12,156 nucleotides of DNA from Patescibacteria group bacterium (GCA_009691555.1 SICB01000017.1:1-12156), one strand, 5' to 3'; shown: positions 1 through 7,681, counted from the first letter of the stretch. Numbers and translations: made by a program. The notes: a model not told the origin generated them from the sequence alone.

Positions 1-43
1 GGTATATTTGCCGCAAATGAATACTGGGTTATAGCTCAAAAAG

Positions 44-904
44 TTAGCTAATTAGCCCCTTTAAGTATTCCCCATACCCAGACTTCACTAAGTCTTTGGC
101 GATTGTATTGAGCTTACTGGCAGTAATAAACCCTTCGCGGTAGGCGACCTCTTCGATACAGCCGATCTTGAGGCCAGTGCGTTTTTCGATGACATGTATG
201 TATTCGGCCGCCTCCATCATAGAGGCAAAGGTACCGGTATCGAGCCAGGCCGAACCACGGTCCATAACCTGTACTTTGAGCTTTTTGCGTTTCAGGTACT
301 CTGCATTTACAGCAGTTATTTCTAGCTCCCCGCGATCGCTGGGCTTGATTTGGTGGGCGATATCGACGACATCGTTATCATAAAAGTACAGCCCCGTAAT
401 TGCGAAGTTCGATTTTGGCTTGGTGGGCTTCTCGACTACCGATACGACATTCATGCCATCGTCGAACTCAACCACCCCGTAGCGCTCTGGGTCGGATACC
501 TGGTAGGCGAATATTGTGCCGCCATCGACATCCGTACACTGCTTGAGGGCCTTACCAAACTGACTACCATAAAAGATGTTATCGCCCAGTACCAGGGCGA
601 CTTTGTCGCTACCTATAAACTCTTTGCCAATAATAAAGGCCTGTGCCAGGCCATCTGGCGACGGCTGCACGGCGTAACTGAGGCTAATACCGATATCACT
701 ACCATCGCCCAAAAGGCGCTTAAATTGGGCCTGCTCGTGCGGAGTGGTGATAATTAAAATGTCTTTTATACCCGATAGCATTAGCGTACTGAGCGGATAG
801 TAAATCATTGGTTTATCATAAATAGGCATTAGTTGCTTACTAATACCTTTGGTGATTGGGTACAGGCGGGTGCCACTGCCGCCGGCTAAAATGATTCCCT
901 TCAT
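44..904 (-). CDS. rfbA: Glucose-1-phosphate thymidylyltransferase (RmlA/RfbA)
   Basis: This enzyme joins glucose-1-phosphate to dTTP, giving dTDP-glucose and pyrophosphate, the first step of dTDP-L-rhamnose synthesis for cell-surface glycans. It is cytoplasmic. The 286 residues match the usual family length. The nucleotide-binding loop [11 protein letters not shown] lies at residues 8-18. Metal-ligand aspartates are visible in LGDN (D108) and WLDTG (D222), and EKP (158-160) and GELEIT (192-197) are family motifs. The frequent ITDVN motif reads ITAVN here (196-200); the family varies at that site, so activity is probably kept. The start is the ATG at 902-904, fixed by the N-terminal MKGIILAGG. 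No Shine-Dalgarno sequence precedes it. Only 43 bases lie downstream in the window, so a following rml gene cannot be confirmed. It diverges from the VanW-family gene. Confidence 0.95.
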   Translation of the reverse strand: MKGIILAGGSGTRLYPITKGISKQLMPIYDKPMIYYPLSTLMLSGIKDILIITTPHEQAQFKRLLGDGSDIGISLSYAVQPSPDGLAQAFIIGKEFIGSDKVALVLGDNIFYGSQFGKALKQCTDVDGGTIFAYQVSDPERYGVVEFDDGMNVVSVVEKPTKPKSNFAITGLYFYDNDVVDIAHQIKPSDRGELEITAVNAEYLKRKKLKVQVMDRGSAWLDTGTFASMMEAAEYIHVIEKRTGLKIGCIEEVAYREGFITASKLNTIAKDLVKSGYGEYLKGLIS

Positions 905-911
905 TACAGCT

Positions 912-939
912 ATTTTAAACCAATAATAATAATTTGTAA
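912..939 (-). promoter_or_regulatory. Candidate rfbA promoter, apparently leaderless
   Basis: On the minus strand, TTACAA (934-939) and TAAAAT (912-917) are separated by 16 bases and resemble -35 and -10 elements. The -10 ends seven bases before the rfbA ATG. A start at the usual distance would place the first transcribed base at or next to the A of ATG, giving a leaderless message. This fits the absence of a Shine-Dalgarno sequence. It is a pattern match only. Confidence 0.4.
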
Positions 940-945
940 TGCTTA

Positions 946-957
946 GCCGATATCGGC
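946..957. repeat. 12-bp perfect palindrome in divergent promoter region
   Basis: GCCGATATCGGC is a perfect 12-base palindrome between the predicted rfbA and VanW promoters, where an operator could sit. A near copy (11 of 12) occurs inside mnmE near 3136, and GATATC is common across the window. The palindrome may therefore reflect sequence bias and not a regulator site. Confidence 0.3.
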
Positions 958-993
958 ACTACAACTACAGCTACAGCCAAAACAACTCGCCTC

Positions 994-1022
994 TTACCTA
1001 ATGGCCCTTGATATCGTATAAT
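994..1022 (+). promoter_or_regulatory. Candidate promoter for the VanW-family gene
   Basis: A perfect TATAAT lies at 1017-1022, with TTACCT (994-999, a weak -35 match) 17 bases upstream. The expected start near 1029 gives a leader of about 20 bases before the ATG at 1050. No clear Shine-Dalgarno sequence is visible in that leader. Confidence 0.55.
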
Positions 1023-1049
1023 ATAGTTGATAACGATTGGCCATAACAG

Positions 1050-2789
1050 ATGAATAAGCTAAAAACCCGGTGGGCAAACTCCAAAACCTGGCATCATATT
1101 TTGCTAGGCGTGGGTTTGGTTTTGACTCTGTACTTTGCGATTATTTTTATGGTGCGCCTCGGGCATTACGACAAGCTGCTACCCGGCATATCCTTACGCG
1201 GAGTGTATGTCGGTGGCCTCACCAAGCCCCAGGCCACTGCGAAGCTCGACGAGCTCACGGCGCGCTATATGAACTCCGAGATTACCTACCAAGCAAACGG
1301 CCAAAGCGTTACTACTAAGCCCGCCAGCTTTGGCATTAGCTTCGATAACCAAGCCTTTGTCGATGAGGCTTTCAAGCTCGGCCGCGATAGCGACATCATT
1401 AGCGATATTGCAACCCAAACCTCACTGCTATTTAGCGCCCCGGAAATCATGCAGCTGGGTGTCGACGGCGCTGTGTTCTCGAAGGAGCTGGTCAATATCA
1501 ATCGAATCATCGCCAGGCCCAGCCAAAATGCCGAGTACCGCTTTGAGGGTGGTAAAATTAGCGTCACCGAAGCCAGGAATGGAGAAAGTATCGATATGGG
1601 TTGGGCAATATTTAACCTTACCAGGCAATTTAGTGAGCTCAAAAGTAAGCTTGATCTGCCCGTAACCACCTCGCTACCAAACCGCAGTACCGAGATGCTA
1701 TTAAGGCAAAAAGATACCGTGGCCAATATCGCAAAAAGGCCCTTGGTGCTGACCTACGCCGACAAAAGCTGGACCATTACTCAGCAGCAGCTGGTTAGTT
1801 GGGTTGATATCGACTACCAAAAAGGCCCCCTTATTACGGACTTATTAAACCGCTACTTCTATATACCGATTATGCTCAACGACTTTAGTATCAACAAGCA
1901 AAACGTCGTAAATTATTTGGCTGGCCTGGCTGGCGATATAAACCAGCCGGCCATTGATGCCACCCTAACAATTAGCGGTGGGCGAGCGACTGTTTTTAAA
2001 CAAAGCCGCGACGGCAAAGTGCTCAACACCTCAAAAACTGCCGATGCCATCATAGCGGCCACCGAATCTATCGACAATCAGCCGATTGAGCTCACCGTGG
2101 ATGTCCAAAAAGCCGTAGTGGCAGATAGCAATATCGATAACCTCGGCATTAAAGAGCTAATTGGTGAGGGCATAACGTACTTCCCGGGCTCGTCGGCCGC
2201 CCGATTGCAAAATGTTAGAGTTGGGGCTGCTAGGTTTAATGGCGTATTACTAAAGCCCGACCAAGTATTTAGTTTTGGTGAGTATCTGGGCGAGGTTGGT
2301 CCTGAGCAGGGTTATGTCGAGGGGCTTATTATTCTCGATAAGCGCGTCGAAAAGGCCTATGGTGGTGGCTTATGCCAGGTATCGAGTACCGCCTATCGGG
2401 CGGCGCTGTTTTCTGGTTTGCCGATTGTCGAGCGCACCAACCACTCTTTTGCAATTAGCTACTACACGGCGCCGTTTGGGGTGCCTGGGGTCGATGCCAC
2501 TATCTACTACCCACAGGTCGATATGAAATTCAAAAACGATACCGGCCACTACATACTAATCCAAACCGAGATGGTCGGCACGACGCTGAAGTTTAGCTTT
2601 TATGGTACCAAAACAAAGACTGGGGTTATTGACGGTCCAACTTTTGTGTATGGCAGCAGCGACGTGACCAAGCCGTCTCAGACGGTCTTTTATAGGCGGG
2701 TGCTGGACCTGTCGGGCAATGTCATAAAGACCGACACCGTCAATACCTACTACAAATCGTCGCTCGACTTCCCTGTCGCGCAAAACTAA
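1050..2789 (+). CDS. VanW-family membrane-anchored wall protein
   Basis: The protein has 579 residues. A short basic cytoplasmic N-terminus is followed by one membrane segment (about 17-35) and a large extracellular part. Residues about 45-160 and 215-350 look like two copies of the putative peptidoglycan-binding domain often found before VanW (YoaR-like proteins). The VanW domain spans about 378-505 and carries the hallmark GGGLCQVSSTAYRAAL (438-453) and the following NHSFAISYY (464-472). A beta-rich C-terminal tail follows. VanW was named from vancomycin-resistance clusters, but its biochemical activity is not established; a role in cell-wall maintenance is inferred. No resistance genes are nearby. 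The start ATG at 1050 has its own predicted promoter. The gene runs toward the origin, against the likely replication fork, and converges on mnmE. Confidence 0.9.
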   Translation: MNKLKTRWANSKTWHHILLGVGLVLTLYFAIIFMVRLGHYDKLLPGISLRGVYVGGLTKPQATAKLDELTARYMNSEITYQANGQSVTTKPASFGISFDNQAFVDEAFKLGRDSDIISDIATQTSLLFSAPEIMQLGVDGAVFSKELVNINRIIARPSQNAEYRFEGGKISVTEARNGESIDMGWAIFNLTRQFSELKSKLDLPVTTSLPNRSTEMLLRQKDTVANIAKRPLVLTYADKSWTITQQQLVSWVDIDYQKGPLITDLLNRYFYIPIMLNDFSINKQNVVNYLAGLAGDINQPAIDATLTISGGRATVFKQSRDGKVLNTSKTADAIIAATESIDNQPIELTVDVQKAVVADSNIDNLGIKELIGEGITYFPGSSAARLQNVRVGAARFNGVLLKPDQVFSFGEYLGEVGPEQGYVEGLIILDKRVEKAYGGGLCQVSSTAYRAALFSGLPIVERTNHSFAISYYTAPFGVPGVDATIYYPQVDMKFKNDTGHYILIQTEMVGTTLKFSFYGTKTKTGVIDGPTFVYGSSDVTKPSQTVFYRRVLDLSGNVIKTDTVNTYYKSSLDFPVAQN

Positions 2790-2800
2790 TTATAGTTAAT

Positions 2801-2821
2801 TAAAAAGCCTGCTATCAGGCT
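2801..2821 (-). terminator. Rho-independent terminator of the rpmH-mnmE operon
   Basis: On the minus strand, AGCCTG, loop ATAG and CAGGCT form a six-pair hairpin directly followed by TTTTT and AT-rich sequence. The first stem arm starts inside the mnmE stop codon TAG. The T-tract exists only in the minus direction, so it ends mnmE transcription and not the convergent VanW gene. Confidence 0.75.
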
Positions 2822-4154
2822 ACTTGCCGATACAAAAGTTTCTGAATATCGAGTCGATAATTTGCTGGTTGGCGTGCTCGCCAGTTAATTCGTTGAGATC
2901 TTTAGCTACAAGCTCCAGCTCGGCGCTTATAATATCGAAGCTCAAGTTCTGGGCCTCGTACTCGAGCTTGGTTAGTGCCTGCTCTACGCGGTTAATGATA
3001 TTTAGTTGACGCTCAGTCAGGATTTGCAGGCTGGTCTGGGCTTGGTCGAGGCTCAAACTGATAATTTTGTCAGTTAAGTTTTTGATGCCAGATTTTTTTA
3101 GGGCGCTGATTTGAATACCTTTTGATTTATTATTGCCGATATCGGACTTGGTGAATACTTTAATTGTTTTTGGGCTATCGATGTACTCGATAAGGTGGTT
3201 GGACTCAATAAAAGCCTTGGTTTTGGATTCTTGGCCGGGCTCGATTAGTAATAGTATAATATCGGCGCTTTTGATATTGGCGATAGATTTTTCGATGCCG
3301 ATTTTTTCGACTGCACCGGGTTTGGAATTGAGCCCAGCGGTGTCGATGAATTGGTAATTGATTCCGCCTAGCTCGGCGGTTTCGCTAATTGTGTCGCGGG
3401 TAGTTCCGGCCTGGCTCGATACGATCGAGCGATCAAACCCAAGTAGGGTGTTGAGTAGCGTACTTTTACCGGCATTGGGTAGCCCAATTAGCGCGACGTT
3501 GATTCCCTCTCGCAGTTTTGGCAATATCTCGGAGCCCGCCTTGATGATGTTGATTTTGGTTATTATACTAGCCAGGGCCTCGGCAATCATGGTGCTATCA
3601 AGTAGCGGCAGGTCTTCTTCCGAAAAATCCAAGTCAGCAGCAAGGGTAGCGCCGAGCTTGGTGACTTCGCCCGAGATATTTTTAATTTGCTTACTAAATT
3701 CGCCAGCCAATTGTCTGGTAGCGAGCCGAGCCAGCTGGGTATTCTCGGCCGATACCAGCTCCATAATGGCTTCGGCCTGGGCTACGTCGATTTTGCCATT
3801 ATAATACGCTCGCTCACTAAACTCGCCGGGCTTGGCGGCCTCGATACCGGCGGCAAAGAGTACGTCTAAGATGTTGCGCTGAACGACCTTCGAGCCGTGG
3901 CAGTGGATCTCGACAACGTCTTCGCCGGTAAAAGAGTTTGGTGCCTTAAAATAAACCATCATTGAGTGGTCGATTTTTTGCTTATCTTCATAAATCCAGG
4001 CCGGCTTGATATGGTTTGGGGTTGGTGTTGCGGTTGAGTTAGTCAATAGCTTGTAGGCGCCCAGCGCGCCCAGACCGGATATCCTAATAACTGCGATGGC
4101 GCCTCTCCCGGGCGCAGTAGCGATGGCGGCAATGGTTGAGTTAGTTGAGTTCAT
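2820..4154 (-). CDS. mnmE: tRNA modification GTPase MnmE (TrmE)
   Basis: MnmE works with MnmG (GidA, not in this window) to place the carboxymethylaminomethyl group on wobble uridine-34 of certain tRNAs. Length is 444 residues, close to the usual 450. The N-terminal folate-binding domain (about 1-118, starting TIAAIATAPGRGAIA) is followed by a helical domain with an inserted GTPase domain (about 217-370). G1 is GLPNAGKST (224-232), the TTRD segment is at 251-254, G3 is DTAG (271-274) and G4 is TKSD (335-338), a variant of NKxD. The C-terminus ends in FCIGK, whose cysteine is a family hallmark. The start codon directly follows the jag stop (TAAATG), suggesting coupled translation. It is the last gene of the leftward operon. 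Confidence 0.97.
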   Translation of the reverse strand: MNSTNSTIAAIATAPGRGAIAVIRISGLGALGAYKLLTNSTATPTPNHIKPAWIYEDKQKIDHSMMVYFKAPNSFTGEDVVEIHCHGSKVVQRNILDVLFAAGIEAAKPGEFSERAYYNGKIDVAQAEAIMELVSAENTQLARLATRQLAGEFSKQIKNISGEVTKLGATLAADLDFSEEDLPLLDSTMIAEALASIITKINIIKAGSEILPKLREGINVALIGLPNAGKSTLLNTLLGFDRSIVSSQAGTTRDTISETAELGGINYQFIDTAGLNSKPGAVEKIGIEKSIANIKSADIILLLIEPGQESKTKAFIESNHLIEYIDSPKTIKVFTKSDIGNNKSKGIQISALKKSGIKNLTDKIISLSLDQAQTSLQILTERQLNIINRVEQALTKLEYEAQNLSFDIISAELELVAKDLNELTGEHANQQIIDSIFRNFCIGK

Positions 4155-4595
4155 TTATCTTTTTTTAATAACTACGTGGCGAGCAAGGTCTTCGCCCTCG
4201 CTGGCCGTAACAACATCTGGATTATCGGCGAGTAAGGTATGTACCGAGCGGCGCTCGAAGGCGTTCATTGGTGCAAGGTGCTGGTCTTCCCCACTAGCTA
4301 TGGCTGCGTCAGCAAGCTCCTGGGCAATACCCTGGACCTTCTCGACACGCTCTTTTTTATAACCGCCGATGTCGATGCCTACATAGCCCTCGTCGCTCGA
4401 CTGGCGGCGATAGATGGTATTGACGATGGCCTGAAATGAGCGCAGGGTTTCGCCGCCCTTACCAATTAGTAGCGCCGAATCGTCGGAGCTAATGGTAAGG
4501 TATATCGGCTCTTGTGATTCGACCGATATAGTAGCTGAAACACCCATAGAATCGAGTATTTTCTGGGTGATGTCTTGGGCTTCGGTGGCCGACAT
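4155..4595 (-). CDS. jag: Jag/KhpB RNA-binding protein (KH + R3H)
   Basis: This is a 146-residue cytoplasmic RNA-binding protein. A Jag-type KH domain (about 29-100) has its GxxG loop in IGKGGETL (44-51). It is followed by an R3H domain (about 106-146) with R115-x3-H119 in RRSVH. The usual N-terminal Jag-N domain is absent, so this is a minimal form. KhpB homologues in Gram-positive bacteria bind many RNAs and affect cell division and elongation; that role here is inferred. The gene almost always follows yidC, as here. Its ATG overlaps the yidC stop by one base (TAATG), which fixes the start and suggests translational coupling. Confidence 0.93.
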   Translation of the reverse strand: MSATEAQDITQKILDSMGVSATISVESQEPIYLTISSDDSALLIGKGGETLRSFQAIVNTIYRRQSSDEGYVGIDIGGYKKERVEKVQGIAQELADAAIASGEDQHLAPMNAFERRSVHTLLADNPDVVTASEGEDLARHVVIKKR

Positions 4596-5452
4596 TACTT
4601 TTTGCCCTTGTTTTTGATTCTGGTTTTAACGCGGGGCTTGGGTAGCTTCTTGGTGGCCGAGACTGTGGAGCCTTTTCTAATGACCTTCACGACGTCCATC
4701 TCTTCCATGGTCTCGACTTCTTTACGCATAATCAACCATTGCTGGCCGATCGATAGGAAGTTGGTGGTGATCCAGTAGGTTGGTAGCGCAGCCGGTAATC
4801 CCCAGGCAATAAATACCGTCAAGGCGGGGAAGGTGTAGTTCATCATGGCGGTCATCTGGGCCTGGCTGTCCTTGACAGCGCTTGCTTGCTTTTTTGGGGT
4901 TAGCATCTTGACTTGCACGAACTGGGTTAGGCCCGAGAGCACTGCCAAGATGGCGTTGGGTTTGGCCATCGATACAATCCCAAACAAAGTAACGTCAAAT
5001 GGTATTTGGCCAGTGATAATGGATTGGATGTAGGGAAGGTTTTTGACTGGTGCGTACAAAAGCGCTTCGATCCCCTGTATCGAGCCTGTAGCGCGCTGAA
5101 AGACCACGAACATCGCAATTAGAACCGGGAATTGTAATAGCGTCGGTAGGCAGGCCGAAAAAGGATTAACCTCTTTCTCTTTATACAGCTCCATCAGCAT
5201 GGCGCTTTCTTTTTGCTTGTCGCCGGCGGCCTTAGCGCGCACTTTGGCTATATCGCCCTGCATCGCCTGCATTTTCTTTTGGCTGTGCAGTTGTTTGCTA
5301 GCTAATGGCCAGAGTATTAGCCTAATTACAATTGTTAGCAAGATAACACTAAGGCCAAAATCGTGGCCCGGAATCACCCCATAAATAAAAAATAGGGCAT
5401 TAACTAGCGGGGCAATTAAAATTGTGTCAAATATAGCGCCTATTTGTTGCAT
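4595..5452 (-). CDS. yidC: Membrane protein insertase YidC/Oxa1
   Basis: YidC inserts and folds inner-membrane proteins, alone or with SecYEG. At 285 residues it is the short form without the large periplasmic domain of Gram-negative bacteria. Hydrophobic segments lie at about 9-27, 32-51, 102-121, 152-182 and 208-240. The first conserved segment carries the key arginine (R44, in IVIRLILWPL) of the hydrophilic groove. A charged helical cytoplasmic loop (about 52-97) follows. The last 30 residues are a strongly basic tail (KPRVKTRIKNKGKK), which in this family can contact ribosomes. No lipobox is visible, unlike in many Firmicutes. The start overlaps the yidD stop by one base (TAATG), and the stop overlaps the jag start in the same way. 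Confidence 0.96.
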   Translation of the reverse strand: MQQIGAIFDTILIAPLVNALFFIYGVIPGHDFGLSVILLTIVIRLILWPLASKQLHSQKKMQAMQGDIAKVRAKAAGDKQKESAMLMELYKEKEVNPFSACLPTLLQFPVLIAMFVVFQRATGSIQGIEALLYAPVKNLPYIQSIITGQIPFDVTLFGIVSMAKPNAILAVLSGLTQFVQVKMLTPKKQASAVKDSQAQMTAMMNYTFPALTVFIAWGLPAALPTYWITTNFLSIGQQWLIMRKEVETMEEMDVVKVIRKGSTVSATKKLPKPRVKTRIKNKGKK

Positions 5453-5703
5453 TATTGTCTCTCCTCTTCTATAAACCTAAAATCCATTTTAGGTTTGGCT
5501 AATGGGTTACATTGTACTATACGAAAGATACTTATACCAACACCTTTAATAGCGCCGTGCTTGGTGATGGCGAGTTTTGAATACTGACTACAGCTCGGAA
5601 AGTGCCGGCAGTAGCCATAAGGATACTTGGCTTTGCGGGGGCCGTGGTCGGGCGATAGGGTTCGCTGGTAAAGGTCGATGGTTTTAATGAGCAACTGCTT
5701 CAC
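5452..5703 (-). CDS. yidD: Membrane protein insertion efficiency factor YidD
   Basis: This small 83-residue protein of the YidD family assists YidC-dependent membrane insertion. The signature is clear: IDLYQRTLSPDHGP near the N-terminus, CRHFPSCSQYS (32-42) with two cysteines, HGAIKG (49-54) and CNP (65-67). An amphipathic N-terminal helix probably lies on the membrane surface. The start codon is GTG (minus strand, 5701-5703), overlapping the rnpA stop as GTGA. Its position between rnpA and yidC is the standard bacterial order. Confidence 0.95.
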   Translation of the reverse strand: MKQLLIKTIDLYQRTLSPDHGPRKAKYPYGYCRHFPSCSQYSKLAITKHGAIKGVGISIFRIVQCNPLAKPKMDFRFIEEERQ

Positions 5704-6035
5704 GACAGCTGCCGTGCCATTAGGGTGTTGATTTCTTTTTGAAGCTCGGCCGGGCTGAGCTGTGAGAAGTCGCGCCGAATCAAGATAACCAGCTTGGTCG
5801 GGGCTTTTATTTTGGGGTACATGGCCTCAACGATGGCACTAGTACGGCGGCGTAAGCTATTGCGCACCACGGCGCTCTTTGAGACTTTTTTGGATACCAC
5901 AAAACCCACCTGGGAGTAATCGAAATTAGAAGGCATATAATACAGCGCCAAATTGGGCGTTGCAAACCTTTTACCAGATTTGTAAAGTCTTTGAAAGTCG
6001 CTATTTTTGCGGAGTCTGTTGGTCCGCTTGAGCAC
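5700..6035 (-). CDS. rnpA: Ribonuclease P protein component
   Basis: RnpA is the protein subunit of RNase P; with the RNA subunit (rnpB, not seen here) it trims 5' leaders from precursor tRNAs. The 111 residues match the family. The conserved basic motif RNSLRRR (58-64), the RNR region, and VGFVVSKKVSKSAVVRN are recognisable, as is the N-terminal LKRTNRLRKNSDF. The start is GTG at 6033-6035, chosen because the family begins with this LKR segment. It lies one base after the rpmH stop (TAA-A-GTG). Confidence 0.95.
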   Translation of the reverse strand: MLKRTNRLRKNSDFQRLYKSGKRFATPNLALYYMPSNFDYSQVGFVVSKKVSKSAVVRNSLRRRTSAIVEAMYPKIKAPTKLVILIRRDFSQLSPAELQKEINTLMARQLS

Positions 6036-6036
6036 T

Positions 6037-6171
6037 TTAAGCAGCTATCCGTGCGCGGCCCTTGAGCATGCGCCTTTTTAGGATAGCTCGTCCTGCAGTA
6101 GTGGACATACGCTTCATAAAGCCGTGTACGCGCTTTCGGTGGCGTTTCTTTGGTTGGTATGTTCGTTTCAT
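6037..6171 (-). CDS. rpmH: 50S ribosomal protein L34
   Basis: L34 is a 44-residue, very basic protein of the large ribosomal subunit. It is recognised by [18 protein letters not shown] at the N-terminus and a C-terminal GRARIAA. The frame is open 51 bases further upstream, but the family starts exactly at MKRTYQP, so the ATG at 6169-6171 is used. AGGA (6177-6180) lies five bases before it and is a good ribosome-binding site. It is the first gene of the leftward operon and diverges from dnaA. Confidence 0.97.
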   Translation of the reverse strand: MKRTYQPKKRHRKRVHGFMKRMSTTAGRAILKRRMLKGRARIAA

Positions 6172-6180
6172 AACCGTCCT

Positions 6181-6209
6181 ATTGTATAACAAAATCAAAA
6201 TAATTTCAA
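6181..6209 (-). promoter_or_regulatory. Candidate rpmH operon promoter
   Basis: On the minus strand TTGAAA (6204-6209) and TACAAT (6181-6186) are 17 bases apart, a good sigma-70-type match. A perfect DnaA box (6210-6218) directly abuts the -35. A start at the usual distance would fall near 6174 and leave only about three leader bases, cutting off the AGGA site. Either the leader is very short or a second promoter is used. Confidence 0.5.
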
Positions 6210-6218
6210 TTATCCACA
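6210..6218 (+). promoter_or_regulatory. DnaA box TTATCCACA
   Basis: This is a perfect match to the consensus 9-mer TTATNCACA. It lies between divergent rpmH and dnaA and touches the predicted rpmH -35 element. Confidence 0.8.
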
Positions 6219-6252
6219 GCAACAGCTAATTTACAGGTTATAGCAATAAAAT

Positions 6253-6261
6253 TGTGGAAAA
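6253..6261 (-). promoter_or_regulatory. DnaA box TTTTCCACA
   Basis: This matches the relaxed consensus TTWTNCACA on the minus strand. It lies at the -35 position of the predicted dnaA promoter, so DnaA binding here could repress its own gene (inference). Confidence 0.65.
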
Positions 6262-6284
6262 CGCCTATCAATGTAGTGTATAGT
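6255..6284 (+). promoter_or_regulatory. Candidate dnaA promoter
   Basis: TATAGT (6279-6284) is a good -10. The best -35 is TGGAAA (6255-6260), a weak match 18 bases upstream that overlaps a DnaA box. The expected start near 6291 leaves a leader of about 15 bases containing the Shine-Dalgarno GAGGGTG (6294-6300), five bases before the dnaA ATG. Confidence 0.5.
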
Positions 6285-6305
6285 GTTACAAAAGAGGGTG
6301 ATTAA

Positions 6306-7679
6306 ATGGATATAAAGTTACAAACAGTCTGGGGGTCTGTGCTAGGAGAGCTAGAGATAGTCTTGTCTCAGGCTAACTTTCAGACCTGGCTTAAAGGTAC
6401 CGAACTTGCTGAGCTGGAGGGCGATAAAGCCGTTATTTATGTCCCAAATATCTTTACCCGCCAGTGGATCCAAGATAAATACCACTTACAGATATTAGAT
6501 GCCATCCGCAAGGTCGAGGCGGGCATTAAGATAGTCGAATACACCACCAAAAAACAATCTGGGAAGCCGGTTGTTGAGGCCGATAACTCCATCAACCCTG
6601 CCCTAGAGGCGGCTAGCAAAAAATATTCTAGCCCGGCGCAATCTAGTATTGACTCCTATGGCGACTTCAAACCAAACCAAAAATATAAGTTTGATAACTT
6701 CATAATTGGCTCTGGTAACAAGCTGGCATTTTCGGCCGCCCAGCTAGTGAGCGAAAAACCAGGCGAAAACTACAATCCGCTGTTTTTGTACGGACCGCCA
6801 GGTGTTGGAAAAACTCATTTGCTATGGGCTATTAGCAACGAAATACACGCTCGACAACCAAATTGCAAAATACTCTACTCGACCAGCGAGGAGTTTGTTA
6901 ATACTTTCTTGACAGCAATCCGAAAGGGCGAAAAATTTACCGACAAATACCGCAAAGTCGATGTTTTGCTAATCGACGATATGCAGTTTATTGCTGGAAA
7001 AATAAAAACCCAAGAAGAATTCTTTCACACCTTCAATGCTCTACACCAGTACAACAAGCAGATTGTGCTTTGTAGCGACCGGCCACCAAAAGACATTCCG
7101 ACTCTCGAAGATCGCCTCAGAAGTCGGTTCGAATGGGGAATGGTGGCCGATATTCAACCCCCCGATTTTGAAACCAGGGTGGCGATTTTGATGAATAAAG
7201 CCAATTCGCAGTCGTTAGAACTAGATATGGATGTGGCCGAGTTTGTTGCTACCCATATCGACAACAACATCCGTGAGCTAGAGGGTGCCCTGACTAAGGT
7301 TATTGCTCACTCTCGCCTGCATGGCCAGCCGGTCGATCTACCGCTCGCGCAGGATGTGCTAGGGATGTATATATCGCAAACTCAAGTCAAGGTTAACCCT
7401 AAAATAGTACTCCAAAAAACAGCCGACTACTTCGAGATAAGCTACAATGACATCGTTGGTACAAAGCGTTCACGCGAGATAGTGGTACCGAGGCAGATTG
7501 CGATGTTTATTATGCGTGAAGAGCTTAGTTTGAGCTTTCCCCGTATCGCCAAGAGTCTTGGTGGTAAAGACCACACCACTATAATGCATGGAGTTAGTAA
7601 GATCCGTACCCAATCGGCGCGCGATAGCGTTATGAGCCAAGATATACAGTCTATTAAAAAGATTTTGGTGGGTAAGTAA
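6306..7679 (+). CDS. dnaA: Chromosomal replication initiator DnaA
   Basis: DnaA binds 9-mer boxes at oriC, forms an ATP-dependent filament and opens the duplex. The 457 residues show all four domains. Domain I is about 1-80 and contains the FQTWLKG segment. A variable linker covers about 85-125. The AAA+ domain has Walker A GPPGVGKT (163-170), Walker B LLIDD (221-225), the arginine-finger segment LRSRFEWG (271-278) and sensor 2 NIRELEGAL (321-329). Domain IV has KRSR (387-390) and the signature DHTTIMHG (422-429), which contacts the box. Intact box-reading residues support searching for the standard TTATNCACA. Bacterial DnaA usually has GGxGLGKT at Walker A, so the two prolines are unusual. 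A good Shine-Dalgarno sequence precedes the ATG. The stop lies three bases before the first oriC box. Confidence 0.98.
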   Translation: MDIKLQTVWGSVLGELEIVLSQANFQTWLKGTELAELEGDKAVIYVPNIFTRQWIQDKYHLQILDAIRKVEAGIKIVEYTTKKQSGKPVVEADNSINPALEAASKKYSSPAQSSIDSYGDFKPNQKYKFDNFIIGSGNKLAFSAAQLVSEKPGENYNPLFLYGPPGVGKTHLLWAISNEIHARQPNCKILYSTSEEFVNTFLTAIRKGEKFTDKYRKVDVLLIDDMQFIAGKIKTQEEFFHTFNALHQYNKQIVLCSDRPPKDIPTLEDRLRSRFEWGMVADIQPPDFETRVAILMNKANSQSLELDMDVAEFVATHIDNNIRELEGALTKVIAHSRLHGQPVDLPLAQDVLGMYISQTQVKVNPKIVLQKTADYFEISYNDIVGTKRSREIVVPRQIAMFIMREELSLSFPRIAKSLGGKDHTTIMHGVSKIRTQSARDSVMSQDIQSIKKILVGK

Positions 7680-7681
7680 TA

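Noticed and set aside
1..43. Possible next gene after rfbA
   Set aside because: One minus-strand frame is open for 14 codons but has no start codon and is too short to identify.
350..757. 135-codon plus-strand frame inside rfbA
   Set aside because: It is antisense to a clear RmlA gene and lacks any recognisable motif.
3358..3804. 148-codon plus-strand frame inside mnmE
   Set aside because: Antisense shadow of the GTPase; serine- and leucine-rich low-information translation.
6172..6222. Upstream in-frame extension of rpmH
   Set aside because: L34 proteins begin at MKRTYQP, the AGGA site supports that start, and the extension overlaps the predicted promoter.
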